A stretch of DNA of 64,000 bases from Ferrovibrio sp965278975. GTDB lineage: Bacteria; Pseudomonadota; Alphaproteobacteria; Ferrovibrionales; Ferrovibrionaceae. The stretch covers positions 930,001 to 994,000 of the forward strand of contig NZ_OZ257126.1 in assembly GCF_965278975.1 (NCBI RefSeq), given 5' to 3'. Numbering within the stretch: position 1 is the stretch's first letter; the number at the start of each line of letters is the position of its first letter. Position numbers and translations under genes: made by a program. Below are positions 32,792 to 42,367 of this stretch, piece by piece. Under the pieces are notes generated by a model that worked only from the letters and a program-made list of their open reading frames with translations, made no database searches and was not told the DNA's origin.

Positions 32792-33591
32792 GCGCGGCGC
32801 CGCGTCAGCAAAGCCACCGCCGTGGCCGTGGCGGCCGAGGCTGTACTCGCCAGCAGGAAGCGCCAACCCAGCGTGACAGCCGGCAGGCCGGCCTCCAGCC
32901 CGAGCAGGCTTAAGAAAAACACCACATGGCAGACCAGGCCGCGCTGGGTCGAGGCCAGTGCGGCGCGTGCCGCCTGGCGGCTATAGCGCCGGAGCAGGAA
33001 CAGGCAGATCACGCTCAAGGCCACTGGGAAGGAAGCCAGCAGGCCTGAGCCAAGCGGGCCGAGGCGATTGGCCAGCAAGGTCACCAGCACCACCAGCAGG
33101 CCGGCGCTGGCGGCACGCAGCAACACGTCATAGGCCGGTGCCGGCTGGCGCGCGCCGTCGCTGAAACCAAGCTCTACCACGCGGCGGTTCACCAGCCAGG
33201 CCAGCAGGCCGGCGGCAGCGGTGAAAGCCAGCATCACCGGCCAAAGCAGCGGCAGATGCCGCACCGTAACGGCAGCCACCACCCAGGCGGTAAGCGCGCC
33301 AAACAGGGAGAGCGGCGCGCTGACATGGCCGATCAGGCGGATATACACGGTGAGGAAACAGAGCACGGCGCCGATCATGCCGAGCGCGATCAGGCTGGCC
33401 TGATGCAGGAAAGCGGCATCCTGCTGCAATCCGAGGAAGAAATAGCTCGGCCCCACCACCATCGGCAGGGCCAGGACGATACCGCCGATGAAAGGCGGGG
33501 CCCGGTCCATGACATAGACCACCGCACCGACAAACAACGCCACCGACAGGCCACGCCACAGCGCGCCGAGCAATTCTGGAGACAGTTCCAT
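32788..33591 (-). CDS. integral membrane protein, family not recognised
   Basis: 267 residues with about eight hydrophobic helices spread over the whole length (LWRGLSVALFVGAVVYV, IGGIVLALPMVVGPSYFFL, then pairs around residues 80-130, 155-200 and 225-260). No catalytic motif. It resembles small uncharacterised membrane proteins of Proteobacteria with a paired-half layout, but I cannot name the family. The start at 33591 (MELSPELL) is chosen over 33651, which would lie within the divergent ndvA-like gene. No ribosome site is evident. Convergent with the flavin oxidoreductase gene; the two stops share the sequence TTAA. Confidence 0.7.
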   Translation of the reverse strand: MELSPELLGALWRGLSVALFVGAVVYVMDRAPPFIGGIVLALPMVVGPSYFFLGLQQDAAFLHQASLIALGMIGAVLCFLTVYIRLIGHVSAPLSLFGALTAWVVAAVTVRHLPLLWPVMLAFTAAAGLLAWLVNRRVVELGFSDGARQPAPAYDVLLRAASAGLLVVLVTLLANRLGPLGSGLLASFPVALSVICLFLLRRYSRQAARAALASTQRGLVCHVVFFLSLLGLEAGLPAVTLGWRFLLASTASAATATAVALLTRRRA

Positions 33592-33640
33592 GATGGGGCA
33601 GGCTCTAGCATGGCGGGCCACGATTGGCGATAATCGGGCC

Positions 33641-35395
33641 ATGGAATTCATGCGCGTCTATGGCCGGGTGCTGGCCCTGCTCGGCCCGGAGAAGAAGCTG
33701 GGCTGGCTGCTCGCCATCGCCAATGTCGGCCTGGCCGGCATCAGCTTCATCGAGCCGGTGCTGTTCGGCCGCATCATCGATGTGCTCTCGGCATCCGACA
33801 AGAATCCCGCCGATGTCACCTGGGCGGAGACATTGCGCCTGCTCGGCCTGTGGTGTGCCGCCGGCCTGGTCGGCATCACCGCCGGGATTCTCGTGGCCCT
33901 GCATGCCGACCGCCTGGCGCATCGCCGCCGGCTGGCCGCCATGTCGCTCTATTTCGAGCATGTGCTGAGCCTGCCCGCCGCCTTCCATGGCGCCACCCAT
34001 TCCGGCCGCCTGCTCAAGATCATGCTCGGCGGTGCCGACAATCTGTTCGGCCTCTGGCTCGCCTTCTTCCGCGAGCATCTCTCCACGCTCGTCGCCGTGC
34101 TGGCTTTGCTGCCGCTGGCCTTGTGGATGAACTGGCGGCTCGGCCTGCTGCTGATCCTGCTGATCGTGGTCTTCGCCGCGCTCTCGGCCTTCGTGGTGCA
34201 CAAGACCGAGACGGCGCAGTCGCAGGTCGAGGATTATCATTCCGAACTGGCGGCACGCGCCGGCGACGCGCTCGGCAACGTGACCCTGGTGCAGAGCTTC
34301 GTGCGCCTGGCGCTGGAAGCGCGCGAGCTGGGCGCGGTGATGCAGAAGCTGCTGGCGGCGCAATTCCCGGTGCTGAATCTGTGGGCGCTGATGACGGTGT
34401 TGAGCCGCATGGCTTCCACCATCACCGTGATCGCGATTTTCGTGCTGGGTAGCTGGCTGCATCTGCAAGGCCAGGCCAGCGTCGGCGAGATCGTCAGCTT
34501 CATGGGCTTCGCCACCATGCTGATCGGCCGGCTGGAACATGCCATGGGCTTCGTCAGCCGGCTGTTCTTCCAGATGCACAGCCTGATCGAATTCTTCGGC
34601 GTGCTGGATGCCAAGTCCGGCGTTGCCGACAAGCCCGGCGCCAGGCCACTGGAAAAGCCGCGCGGCGAAGTCGCCTTCGAGCATGTCAGCTTAAGCTATG
34701 ACGGCGGCCGCCCGGCGGTGAGTGATCTGAGTTTCAGCGTGCCGGCAGGTGCCTCGGTGGCCCTGGTCGGCGCTACCGGTTCAGGCAAAAGCACCACCAT
34801 GGCGCTGCTGTCACGCCTGTGGGATCCGCAACAGGGCCGCATCACCATCGACGGCATCGATATCCGCGACGTGACGCTGGAAAGCCTGCGCCGCCAGATC
34901 GGCGTGGTGTTCCAGGATTCTGCCGTGTTCCACCGCTCGATCGCCGACAATATCCGCATCGGCTCGCCGGGCGCGACCTTGGAGCAGGTGCAGCGCGCCG
35001 CCGAACTGGCCGAAGCGCATGACTTCATCCTGCGACAGCCGCAGGGCTACGACACCATTGTCGGCGAGCGCGGCGTGAATCTCTCCGGCGGCGAACGCCA
35101 GCGCCTGGCGATTGCCCGTGCGCTGCTGAAGAACCCGCCGGTGCTGATCCTGGACGAAGCCACCTCGGCACTGGACACCGCCACGGAGGCCCGCATCCAG
35201 AAGGCGCTGGAGCAATTGATGCACGGCCGCACCACGTTCCTCATCGCGCACCGCCTCTCGACTATCCGCAAGGCCGACATGATCCTGGTGCTGCAACAGG
35301 GCCGCATCATCGAACGCGGCAGCTTCGATGATCTGGTGGCGCAAGGCGGCGTCTTCGCCGACCTCGCCCGGCGTCAGTTCTCAGACTTGAGCTAG
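33641..35395 (+). CDS. ndvA: NdvA-type beta-glucan exporter, fused ABC permease/ATPase
   Basis: 584 residues. The membrane part (about 1-320, six helices) carries segments closely resembling rhizobial NdvA: EPVLFGRIIDVLS, NLFGLWLAFFREHLSTLVAV and QFPVLNLWALMTVLSRMAST, then GEIVSFMGFATMLIGRLE. The ATPase part has Walker A GATGSGKST (about 377-385), signature LSGGERQ (about 480) and Walker B VLILDEA (about 502), with the switch histidine in IAHRLS. NdvA exports cyclic beta-1,2-glucan; no ndvB synthase gene is in the window, so the exported molecule could differ. Its start lies 49 bases from that of the divergent membrane-protein gene. Confidence 0.82.
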   Translation: MEFMRVYGRVLALLGPEKKLGWLLAIANVGLAGISFIEPVLFGRIIDVLSASDKNPADVTWAETLRLLGLWCAAGLVGITAGILVALHADRLAHRRRLAAMSLYFEHVLSLPAAFHGATHSGRLLKIMLGGADNLFGLWLAFFREHLSTLVAVLALLPLALWMNWRLGLLLILLIVVFAALSAFVVHKTETAQSQVEDYHSELAARAGDALGNVTLVQSFVRLALEARELGAVMQKLLAAQFPVLNLWALMTVLSRMASTITVIAIFVLGSWLHLQGQASVGEIVSFMGFATMLIGRLEHAMGFVSRLFFQMHSLIEFFGVLDAKSGVADKPGARPLEKPRGEVAFEHVSLSYDGGRPAVSDLSFSVPAGASVALVGATGSGKSTTMALLSRLWDPQQGRITIDGIDIRDVTLESLRRQIGVVFQDSAVFHRSIADNIRIGSPGATLEQVQRAAELAEAHDFILRQPQGYDTIVGERGVNLSGGERQRLAIARALLKNPPVLILDEATSALDTATEARIQKALEQLMHGRTTFLIAHRLSTIRKADMILVLQQGRIIERGSFDDLVAQGGVFADLARRQFSDLS

Positions 35396-35410
35396 CCGCT
35401 AAAGAGTATC

Positions 35411-35526
35411 GTCATACCCGCGCCACCCTTCGGGTCTGTGCGCCCACGAACGCCGATAGGCGTTCGCGCGATTACAGGGCATCCCATTTTATCTCCAAAT
35501 GGGACCCTCACCTTCGCGAGGGTGAC
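35411..35526. repeat. long structured intergenic repeat after ndvA
   Basis: 116 bases, GTCAT to GTGAC ends, holding several hairpins: CGAACGCC/GGCGTTCG and CCCATTT/AAATGGG, inside weaker outer arms with a CCCTTCGGGT hairpin. It is the inverted counterpart of 47426-47543, sharing the segments TGTGCGCCCAC and GCGTTCGCGCG. It lies between the convergent ndvA and gamma-glutamyltransferase genes, 16 bases after one stop. Confidence 0.8.
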
Positions 35527-35553
35527 ATGGTGAAAGTATTTCGCGAGCGTTAT

Positions 35554-37116
35554 CTAACCCGCACTGGCTCCCGCCCAGGGTTGGCCGATCTCGGTCATCG
35601 CCACCTGGCTGCCGTCATCGTTGAACATCACGGCAGAGGGGCAGGCGAAGGCCAGCGGGAAGGGATCGAGGCGGCGTTCCGCAGCCTTGGGGAAACGCGC
35701 CTTCACGGCGGCGATAACATCCGCCGGCAGACGCGGGTTATAGGCCGGCATGCCGACCACGCTGGCATCGATGCGGGGTTGATGGAAGGCGGTTTCCAGG
35801 TCCATGCCGAAATCGACCGCGAAGGAAATCAGCTGCATCACGGCGGGCAGGATGCGCCGGCCACCCGAGGCGCCGACCGCCAGCCAGGGCTTGCCATCCT
35901 TCAACACCTGGCTCGGCACCATGTTGGACAATGGCCGCTTGGCCGCGCCGATGGAATTCGGCCGGCCGGGGCGCGGATCGAACCACATGATGCCATTATT
36001 CATCGGCACGCCGGATTGCGGCAGCATGACGCGGCTGCCGAACAGCGACAGCAGGGTTTGGGTCAGCGTCACCATGTTGCCGTGCCTGTCGACAATGGCG
36101 AAATTGGTGGTGCAGCCGCCGTTATTCTCTGTGTCGCCCATGGTGGCGAGGCGATGCTCATAGGCGGCATCCAGCGCCTCGGCATAGGCGACGAAGCTTT
36201 TAGCACCCGGCCCCCTGGCACCCAGTTCGATGCCAGGACGGCAGCGTGCCCAGGCATCGGCCAGCGTGGGGCCTGCCGTAAGACCCGGCGGCAGCACCAG
36301 GGTATAGCCGTCCTGCTGCACCAGCAGCGGCGCCACTTCGCGCGCCTGATAGGCGGCAAGATCATCGGCGGCAATGGTGCTGCCACCCGCCTGCAGGTCG
36401 GCGATGAGGCTTCTCGCCAGCGCCCCTTCATAGAAATCGCGCGCACCGGCTGATTGCAGGCGCTTCAAGGTCGCCAGCAGGGCGGTATTCTTCAGCTTGG
36501 CTGGCGCCCCAACCCATTCCGCCGGCGGCGGCAGGCCATCGGGCAGGAAATAGGCGGCGGAAGCCGGGAAGCGCGCCAGATCCTTGGCTGCCGAGGCCAC
36601 CACCAGGCTGAGGAACCAATCGACCTCAAGCCCTTCTTCCGCGACGGCAATCGCCGGGGCGAGCGATTCGGCCCAGCTTCGCGTACCGAAGCGTTCCAGC
36701 GCCAGCCGCATGCCATCGGGCTGGCCCGGCAGGGCGATGGAATGATAGCCGACGATATTGCGGTCCTCGACCACGGCCGGCCAGCCGAACAGGTCGCCCG
36801 CCGTGCCGCCGGCCAGCGGATAGGTCGCCGGATCCAGCCGTTTCGGGCTGATCATGCCGAAATCGATGCAATGCGACTTGTTGTTGCGCGCATCGTAAAC
36901 CTGCATGAAACCGCCACCGCCCAGGCCGCTCATCCATGGCTCCAGCACGGAGAGGGCGAAAGCCGTGGCCACCGCCGCATCCACCGCATTGCCGCCCTCG
37001 CCGAGCACGCGGGCGCCGATATCGGCCGCCGCCTGATTCTGCGCCGCCACCACGCCATTGCGGCCCACCACGGCATCCTTGGCATAGCGCAAGCTGCGGC
37101 TGAGATTCTGCACCAT
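35554..37116 (-). CDS. gamma-glutamyltransferase family protein
   Basis: 520 residues of the Ntn-hydrolase GGT family. The N-terminal GVVAAQNQAAADIGARVLGE, GGNAVDAAVATAFALSVLEP and SGLGGGGFM are diagnostic. The expected self-processing threonine is T336 in GGCTTNFAIVD; the usual TTH reads TTN. The small subunit has the GSRVMLPQSGVPMNNGI and KRPLSNMVPS segments. No signal peptide is visible, so it would act in the cytoplasm, probably on imported gamma-glutamyl compounds. The start at 37116 follows GGGGAG. It is divergent from the peptide-type ABC operon, which suggests that its substrate is imported by it. Confidence 0.9.
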   Translation of the reverse strand: MVQNLSRSLRYAKDAVVGRNGVVAAQNQAAADIGARVLGEGGNAVDAAVATAFALSVLEPWMSGLGGGGFMQVYDARNNKSHCIDFGMISPKRLDPATYPLAGGTAGDLFGWPAVVEDRNIVGYHSIALPGQPDGMRLALERFGTRSWAESLAPAIAVAEEGLEVDWFLSLVVASAAKDLARFPASAAYFLPDGLPPPAEWVGAPAKLKNTALLATLKRLQSAGARDFYEGALARSLIADLQAGGSTIAADDLAAYQAREVAPLLVQQDGYTLVLPPGLTAGPTLADAWARCRPGIELGARGPGAKSFVAYAEALDAAYEHRLATMGDTENNGGCTTNFAIVDRHGNMVTLTQTLLSLFGSRVMLPQSGVPMNNGIMWFDPRPGRPNSIGAAKRPLSNMVPSQVLKDGKPWLAVGASGGRRILPAVMQLISFAVDFGMDLETAFHQPRIDASVVGMPAYNPRLPADVIAAVKARFPKAAERRLDPFPLAFACPSAVMFNDDGSQVAMTEIGQPWAGASAG

Positions 37117-37188
37117 TACGATTGTCTCCCCTTTAGGCAGAAAGCCTAGGCAACCTGCCGCCGGATCGGGCAAGCCGCTTTTTACGGC

Positions 37189-37220
37189 ACCGTCCGCATG
37201 ACTCCGCTTGACCGGACGGT
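37189..37220. promoter_or_regulatory. inverted repeat between the GGT gene and the ABC receptor gene
   Basis: Perfect 8-base arms ACCGTCCG (37189-37196) and CGGACGGT (37213-37220), 16-base spacer, in the 160-base divergent promoter region. A TTGACC overlaps the right part. Possibly an operator for a regulator of both operons, or part of a leader hairpin. Confidence 0.4.
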
Positions 37221-37276
37221 TTCAATAGGGTCAGAATTTCATAAGTCGTCAAACGATCCAACAGGGATAAACAACA

Positions 37277-38893
37277 ATGGGGAACAACACCATGCCGATT
37301 CGTGCTTCGAAGCCCTCGCGGGCTCTTACCCTGGTATCCTTGCTGGCCTTGGCGACCGGCCTCGGTATTGCCGACGCCCAGGCCCAGGCCAAGAAGGAAC
37401 TGGTGATGGTGCCGCATGCCTCCCTGCGCATCACCGACCCGATCATCACCACCGCCTTCATGAGCCGCAACCACGGCTACATGATCTACGACACGCTGTT
37501 CGGCGTGAACGACAAGATGGAAGTGCAGCCGCAGATGGTCGAGAAATACGACATCTCGGCCGACAAGCTGACCTACAGCTTCACTTTGCGCGATGGCCTC
37601 AAGTTCCATGATGGCGCGCCGGTGACCACGGATGACGTGATCGCCTCGCTGCAGCGCTGGGGCAAGGCCGATGGCATGGGCCTCAAGCTCATGAGCTATA
37701 CCAAGGAAATGAAGAAGGTCGACGACAAGACCTTCCAGCTGATCCTCAAGGAACCCTACGGCCTGGTGCTCGATTCGCTCGGCAAGCCCAGCTCGAACGT
37801 GCCCTTCATCATGACCAAGCGCATGGCGGAAACGCCGCATACGCAGAACGTGGCCGAGGAAATCGGCTCCGGCCCGTTCCGCTTCGTGAAGGCTGAATTC
37901 CAGCCTGGCGTGAAGGTGGTGTACGAAAAGAACCCGGATTATGTGCCGCGCAAGGAAGCGCCGGCCTTCATGAGCGGCGCCAAGCTGGCCAAGGTGGACC
38001 GCGTGGTGTGGAATTCCATCGCCGATCCGCAGACCGCGATGAATGCCCTGGTGAAGGGCGAAATCGATATCTGGGAACAGGTTTCCTACGATCTGCTGCC
38101 GGAAGTGAAGAAGGCCAAGGACGTGGTGGTGGCCGATTACGGCCCGCTTGGCATGAATTACATGATGCGCATGAACTGGCTGCAGCCGCCGCTGGATAAC
38201 GTGAAGGTGCGCCAGGCCATCCTGCATGCCGTCTACCAGGGCGATTACCTGGATGCCCAGATCGGCGATCCGTCGCTGTACAAGATCTGCGGCGCCATGT
38301 TCGGCTGCTCCACGCCGTTGATCTCCGAGGAAGGCGCCGTCGGCACCAAGAAGCCGGATATCGCCAAGGCGAAGAAGCTGCTGGCGGAAAGCGGCTACAA
38401 GGGCGAGAAGATCGTCATCATGGCGCCGACCGACCTGCAGTCGATCTCGCAACTGCCGCTGGTCACCGCGCCGGCTCTGCGCGCCATCGGCATGAATATC
38501 GATGTGCAGTCGATGGACTGGCAGACCCTGGTGGGCCGCCGCGCCAAGATGGATCCGGTGGATCAGGGCGGCTGGCATATCTTCCACACCGCCTGGGGCA
38601 CTGCCGACATGATGAACCCGATTGCCAATGCCGGCGTGCGCGGCCTGGGCAAGACCGGCGGCTTCTTCGGCTGGACCGAGGATGCCGAGATCGAGAAGCT
38701 GCGCGATCAGTATGCGCGTGAAACCGATCCGGCGAAGCAGAAGGCCCTGGCCGTGGCGGTGCAGAAGCGCGCCTACGAAATGGTGCTCTACATCCCGCTC
38801 GGCGAATACTTCCAACCCTCGGCCCACCGCAGCAACATCAAGGGCATCCTCAAGAGCCCGGCCTTCCTGCTGTGGAACGTGGAAAAGAACTGA
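37277..38893 (+). CDS. ABC transporter substrate-binding protein, peptide/nickel family (SBP family 5)
   Basis: 538 residues with a signal peptide (to about residue 37, ending ADAQAQA) and the SBP_5 core: YDTLFGVNDKMEVQPQMVEK, FTLRDGLKFHDGAPVTTDDV and later EIGSGPFRFVKAEF. The NVKVRQAILHAV segment is typical. It is the first gene of a DppABCDF-like operon. Starts at 37277 and 37292 are both possible; the second has GGGGA upstream. Substrates of this family include oligopeptides, opines and glutathione. The divergent gamma-glutamyltransferase gene points to gamma-glutamyl peptides, which is inferred. Confidence 0.92.
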   Translation: MGNNTMPIRASKPSRALTLVSLLALATGLGIADAQAQAKKELVMVPHASLRITDPIITTAFMSRNHGYMIYDTLFGVNDKMEVQPQMVEKYDISADKLTYSFTLRDGLKFHDGAPVTTDDVIASLQRWGKADGMGLKLMSYTKEMKKVDDKTFQLILKEPYGLVLDSLGKPSSNVPFIMTKRMAETPHTQNVAEEIGSGPFRFVKAEFQPGVKVVYEKNPDYVPRKEAPAFMSGAKLAKVDRVVWNSIADPQTAMNALVKGEIDIWEQVSYDLLPEVKKAKDVVVADYGPLGMNYMMRMNWLQPPLDNVKVRQAILHAVYQGDYLDAQIGDPSLYKICGAMFGCSTPLISEEGAVGTKKPDIAKAKKLLAESGYKGEKIVIMAPTDLQSISQLPLVTAPALRAIGMNIDVQSMDWQTLVGRRAKMDPVDQGGWHIFHTAWGTADMMNPIANAGVRGLGKTGGFFGWTEDAEIEKLRDQYARETDPAKQKALAVAVQKRAYEMVLYIPLGEYFQPSAHRSNIKGILKSPAFLLWNVEKN

Positions 38894-38925
38894 AGCAGAG
38901 CAGCATATAATATCCCCAGCAAAAC

Positions 38926-39867
38926 ATGCTGCGTCTGGTTCTGTCGCGTCTGGCTGCCGCCATCCCCGTCATGGGGGTGGTGGCGGTCTTCGTCTTTCTC
39001 ATGCTGCGTCTCAGCCCCGGCGATCCGGCGGCGATCCTGGCCGGTGATTCCGCCACGCCGGAAACCATCGCGGCAATCCGCGCCAATCTCGGCCTCGATA
39101 AACCCATCCCCGAGCAATTCGTCACCTGGCTCGGGCAATTGCTGCAGGGCGACCTCGGCAACTCGGTGATTTCGCGCCAGCCGGTCACCATGATGATCAG
39201 CCAGCGCCTGGAGCCGACCTTGAGCCTGGCCTTCACCACGCTGCTGTTCGCCATCCTGGTCGCCGTGCCGCTCGGCATCCTGGCCGCCTGGAAGCATGGC
39301 GGCTGGCTCGACCGCGGCATCATGGCACTCTCGGTCACCGGTTTCTCGGTGCCGGTTTTCGTGCTCGGCTATGTGCTGATCTTCGTATTCTCGATCAAGC
39401 TCGACCTGTTCCCGGTGCAGGGCTTCGCGCCGCTGAAACAGGGCCTCGGCGCCTTCCTGGAGCGCATCGCGCTGCCCACCATCACGCTCAGCTTCATCTA
39501 TATCGCGCTGTTTGCCCGCATCACCCGCGCCGCCATGCTGGAAGTACTGGGCGAGGATTATATCCGCACCGCCCATGCCAAGGGCCTGCCCGAGCGCGTC
39601 GTGCTGACCCGCCATGCGCTGCGCAACGCCGCCATCCCCATCGTGTCGGTGATCGGCATCGGCTTCGCGCTGCTGATCGGCGGCGTGGTGATCACCGAGA
39701 CGGTATACAACATCCCCGGCATCGGCCGCCTGGTGGTGGAAGCCGTGCTCGCGCGCGACTATCCGATCATCCAGGGCGTGATCCTGCTGTTCTCCGGCAT
39801 CTATGTGCTGATCAACCTGGCGATCGATATCGCCTATGTGCTGCTCGATCCGCGGATCCGCTACTGA
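38926..39867 (+). CDS. ABC transporter permease, DppB/GsiC type
   Basis: 313-residue permease of the peptide/nickel group, six membrane helices. The N-terminal helix (LSRLAAAIPVMGVVAVFVF) is followed by the periplasmic loop LSPGDPAAILAG and NLGLDKPIPEQF, both typical. The cytoplasmic EAA loop reads LGEDYIRTAHAKGLPERVVL. It overlaps the next permease gene by one base (TGATG). No hairpin separates it from the receptor gene, unlike the other transporter operons in the window. Confidence 0.95.
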   Translation: MLRLVLSRLAAAIPVMGVVAVFVFLMLRLSPGDPAAILAGDSATPETIAAIRANLGLDKPIPEQFVTWLGQLLQGDLGNSVISRQPVTMMISQRLEPTLSLAFTTLLFAILVAVPLGILAAWKHGGWLDRGIMALSVTGFSVPVFVLGYVLIFVFSIKLDLFPVQGFAPLKQGLGAFLERIALPTITLSFIYIALFARITRAAMLEVLGEDYIRTAHAKGLPERVVLTRHALRNAAIPIVSVIGIGFALLIGGVVITETVYNIPGIGRLVVEAVLARDYPIIQGVILLFSGIYVLINLAIDIAYVLLDPRIRY

Positions 39868-40715
39868 TGCGCGCCCTGTTCAAGCATCCCGCCTTCCGCA
39901 ATCCATCGGTGCTGATCGGTGGTGGCCTGCTGCTGGTATTGCTGCTGCTCGCCATTGCCGCGCCGCTGCTGGCCAGCGCCGATCCGGCTGCCATCGCGCC
40001 GCGCTTCCGGCTGCGCGCGCCGTCTGAACAATTCTTCATGGGCACTGACGGCCTGGGCCGCGATGTGTTCAGCCGCGCCATGTATGGCGCCCGCGTCTCG
40101 CTGCTGGTGGCCGCCTGTGTTGCCGCCATTGCACTGTCGGTCGGCCTGGTGATCGGCCTGCTGGCGGGTTATCTGCGCTGGCTCGACGGCATCGTGATGC
40201 GCGCCATGGATGGCCTGATGGCGATCCCCGGCATCCTGCTCGCCATCGCCCTGGTATCGCTGTCGGGTGCCTCGCTGATCACCGTGATCGTGGCGATCAT
40301 GGTGCCGGAAATACCGCGCGTCGCCCGTCTGGTGCGCTCCGTAGTGCTGAGCATCCGCGAAGAACCCTATGTCGAGGCCGCCATCGGCCTTGGCACGCCG
40401 CTGCGCAAGATCCTGGTGCAGCATGTGCTGCCCAACACCATCGCGCCGCTGATCGTGCAAGGCACCTATATCTGCGCTTCGGCCATGCTGACCGAAGCCA
40501 TCCTCAGTTTCCTCGGCGCCGGCCTGTCGTCGGAAGTGCCGACCTGGGGCAACATCATCTCGGAAGGCCGCGCCGTATTCCAGCGCGCGCCCTGGATCAT
40601 CTTCTTCCCCGGTGGCCTGCTGGCCGTCACTGTGCTGGCGATCAACATCCTGGGCGACGGCCTGCGCGATACGCTTGATCCGCGCCTGCAGAAGCGGCTG
40701 GGAGGCGTGCGATGA
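39867..40715 (+). CDS. ABC transporter permease, DppC/GsiD type
   Basis: 282 residues, the partner permease, with N-terminal helix GGGLLLVLLLLAIAAPLLAS, the family mark GTDGLGRDVFSRAMYGARVS, and the EAA loop YVEAAIGLGTPLRKILVQH. C-terminal TILGDGLRDTLDP-like end (INILGDGLRDTLDPR). It overlaps both neighbours, so the two permeases and the ATPase are translationally coupled. Confidence 0.95.
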   Translation: MRALFKHPAFRNPSVLIGGGLLLVLLLLAIAAPLLASADPAAIAPRFRLRAPSEQFFMGTDGLGRDVFSRAMYGARVSLLVAACVAAIALSVGLVIGLLAGYLRWLDGIVMRAMDGLMAIPGILLAIALVSLSGASLITVIVAIMVPEIPRVARLVRSVVLSIREEPYVEAAIGLGTPLRKILVQHVLPNTIAPLIVQGTYICASAMLTEAILSFLGAGLSSEVPTWGNIISEGRAVFQRAPWIIFFPGGLLAVTVLAINILGDGLRDTLDPRLQKRLGGVR

Positions 40716-42334
40716 CGGCCCCCAAGGCATCAGGCCCCGTTCTCAGCATCCGCAATCTTGCCGTGGCCTTGCCGAAAGGCGGAGACCGCGCCCATGCGGT
40801 GAAGGGCATCAGCCTGGATGTGCCCCCGGGCGAAATCGTCTGCCTGGTCGGCGAAAGCGGTTCGGGCAAATCCGTCACCGCCTTCTCGGTGATGGGCTTG
40901 GGCGCGCTGCCGGTGGTGGGCGGCGAAATCCTGCTCGAAGGCGAAAATCTGCTGGCGGCTTCCAAGACCCGGCTGCGCGAATTGCGTGGCAGCCGCATGG
41001 CGATGATCTTCCAGGAGCCGATGACGGCGCTGAACCCGGTGCATCGGGTGGGCGAACAGGTGGCCGAGATGCTGCGCCAGCATGGCTGGAAGCAAAGCGG
41101 CGTTTCCATCGAGGAGCGCGTGCAGCAGTTGTTCCAGGATGTGCATCTGCCCGATCCCGAGCGGCTGGCCCAGGCATTTCCGCATCAGCTTTCCGGCGGC
41201 CAGCGCCAGCGCGTGATGATCGCCATGGCGCTCGCCCTGGAGCCGGCGCTGCTGATCGCCGATGAGCCGACCACGGCGCTGGATGTGACGACCCAGGCGC
41301 AGATCCTCTCGCTGCTGAAGGAATTGCAGCGCAAGCGTGGCACCGGCGTGCTGTTCATCACCCATGATTTCGGCGTTGTGGCCGATATCGCCGACCGCGT
41401 GGTGGTGATGCGCCATGGCGAGATCGTGGAAACCGGCCCGACCAAACAGATTCTGCATCAGCCGCAGCATGACTACACCAAGCTGCTGATTGATGCCGTG
41501 CCGCGCCTCACCCCGCGCGCGGCGCAACCGTTAAGCGGCGCGCCGGTGTTGCGCGCCGAGAAGCTGGAAAAAATCTACAGCGATGGCGGCCTGTTCAAGG
41601 CCGGCCGCGTGGTGCATGCGGTGAACGATGTGGAACTGGCGCTGTATCGCGGCCAGACGCTCGGCATCGTCGGTGAATCCGGTTCCGGCAAATCCACCGC
41701 CGCGCGCTGCATCGCCCGCCTGATCAAGCCCAGCGGCGGCAGTGTGACGCTCGACGGCGCCAATATCGCCCAGCTTTCGGAAGGCGCGCTGCGCCCGTTC
41801 CGCCGTCGTATCCAGGTGATTTTCCAGGATCCGTATCGTTCGCTCAATCCGCGCCGCACAGTTGGCGATTCGATCATCGAAGGCCCGCTGAATTATGGCG
41901 TGCCGCGCGCCCAGGCCATGGAAAAGGCGCGCGAACTGATGCGCCTGGTCGGCCTGGACGCGGAAGCCCTCAGCCGCTATCCGCACCAATTTTCCGGCGG
42001 CCAGCGCCAGCGCCTCTGCATCGCCCGCGCCCTGGCGATGGAACCGGAAATCCTGGTGGCCGACGAAGCGGTTTCGGCGCTGGATGTTTCCGTGCAGGCC
42101 CAGGTGCTGGAATTGCTGGAATCGATCCGGGATCGGTTTAAGCTGGCGATCCTGTTCATCACCCATGATCTGCGCGTGGCCGCAAGGCTCTGCGACCGTA
42201 TCGCGGTGATGCAGCGCGGGCGCATCGTCGAACTGGCGGATACCGCCACCTTGTTCGCCGATCCGCAGCATGAGTATACGCGGCAGCTTTTCGCCGCCCT
42301 GCCTGGCCGCGACTGGCTGGAGGCCGGCGAGTAG
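40712..42334 (+). CDS. ABC transporter ATP-binding protein, fused DppD-DppF (GsiA type)
   Basis: 540 residues with two complete nucleotide-binding domains in one chain. Half one has Walker A GESGSGKS (about residue 47), signature LSGGQRQR (about 160) and Walker B LLIADEPT. Half two has Walker A GESGSGKST (about 320), signature FSGGQRQR (about 427) and ILVADEAVSALD. Each half ends with the oligopeptide-type motif (QPQHDYTKLLIDAVP; DPQHEYTRQLFAALPG). E. coli GsiA of the glutathione importer has the same fused design. It overlaps the permease gene by four bases. Confidence 0.95.
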   Translation: MTAPKASGPVLSIRNLAVALPKGGDRAHAVKGISLDVPPGEIVCLVGESGSGKSVTAFSVMGLGALPVVGGEILLEGENLLAASKTRLRELRGSRMAMIFQEPMTALNPVHRVGEQVAEMLRQHGWKQSGVSIEERVQQLFQDVHLPDPERLAQAFPHQLSGGQRQRVMIAMALALEPALLIADEPTTALDVTTQAQILSLLKELQRKRGTGVLFITHDFGVVADIADRVVVMRHGEIVETGPTKQILHQPQHDYTKLLIDAVPRLTPRAAQPLSGAPVLRAEKLEKIYSDGGLFKAGRVVHAVNDVELALYRGQTLGIVGESGSGKSTAARCIARLIKPSGGSVTLDGANIAQLSEGALRPFRRRIQVIFQDPYRSLNPRRTVGDSIIEGPLNYGVPRAQAMEKARELMRLVGLDAEALSRYPHQFSGGQRQRLCIARALAMEPEILVADEAVSALDVSVQAQVLELLESIRDRFKLAILFITHDLRVAARLCDRIAVMQRGRIVELADTATLFADPQHEYTRQLFAALPGRDWLEAGE

Positions 42335-42367
42335 ACAAGAACGAGTAGACATTCCCGGGAGGACAAG

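Noticed and set aside
35396..35553. Possible tRNA or small RNA gene in the ndvA-GGT gap
   Set aside because: The folding is that of the dispersed repeat; there is no tRNA arm pattern, and a second copy occurs in inverted orientation at 47426.
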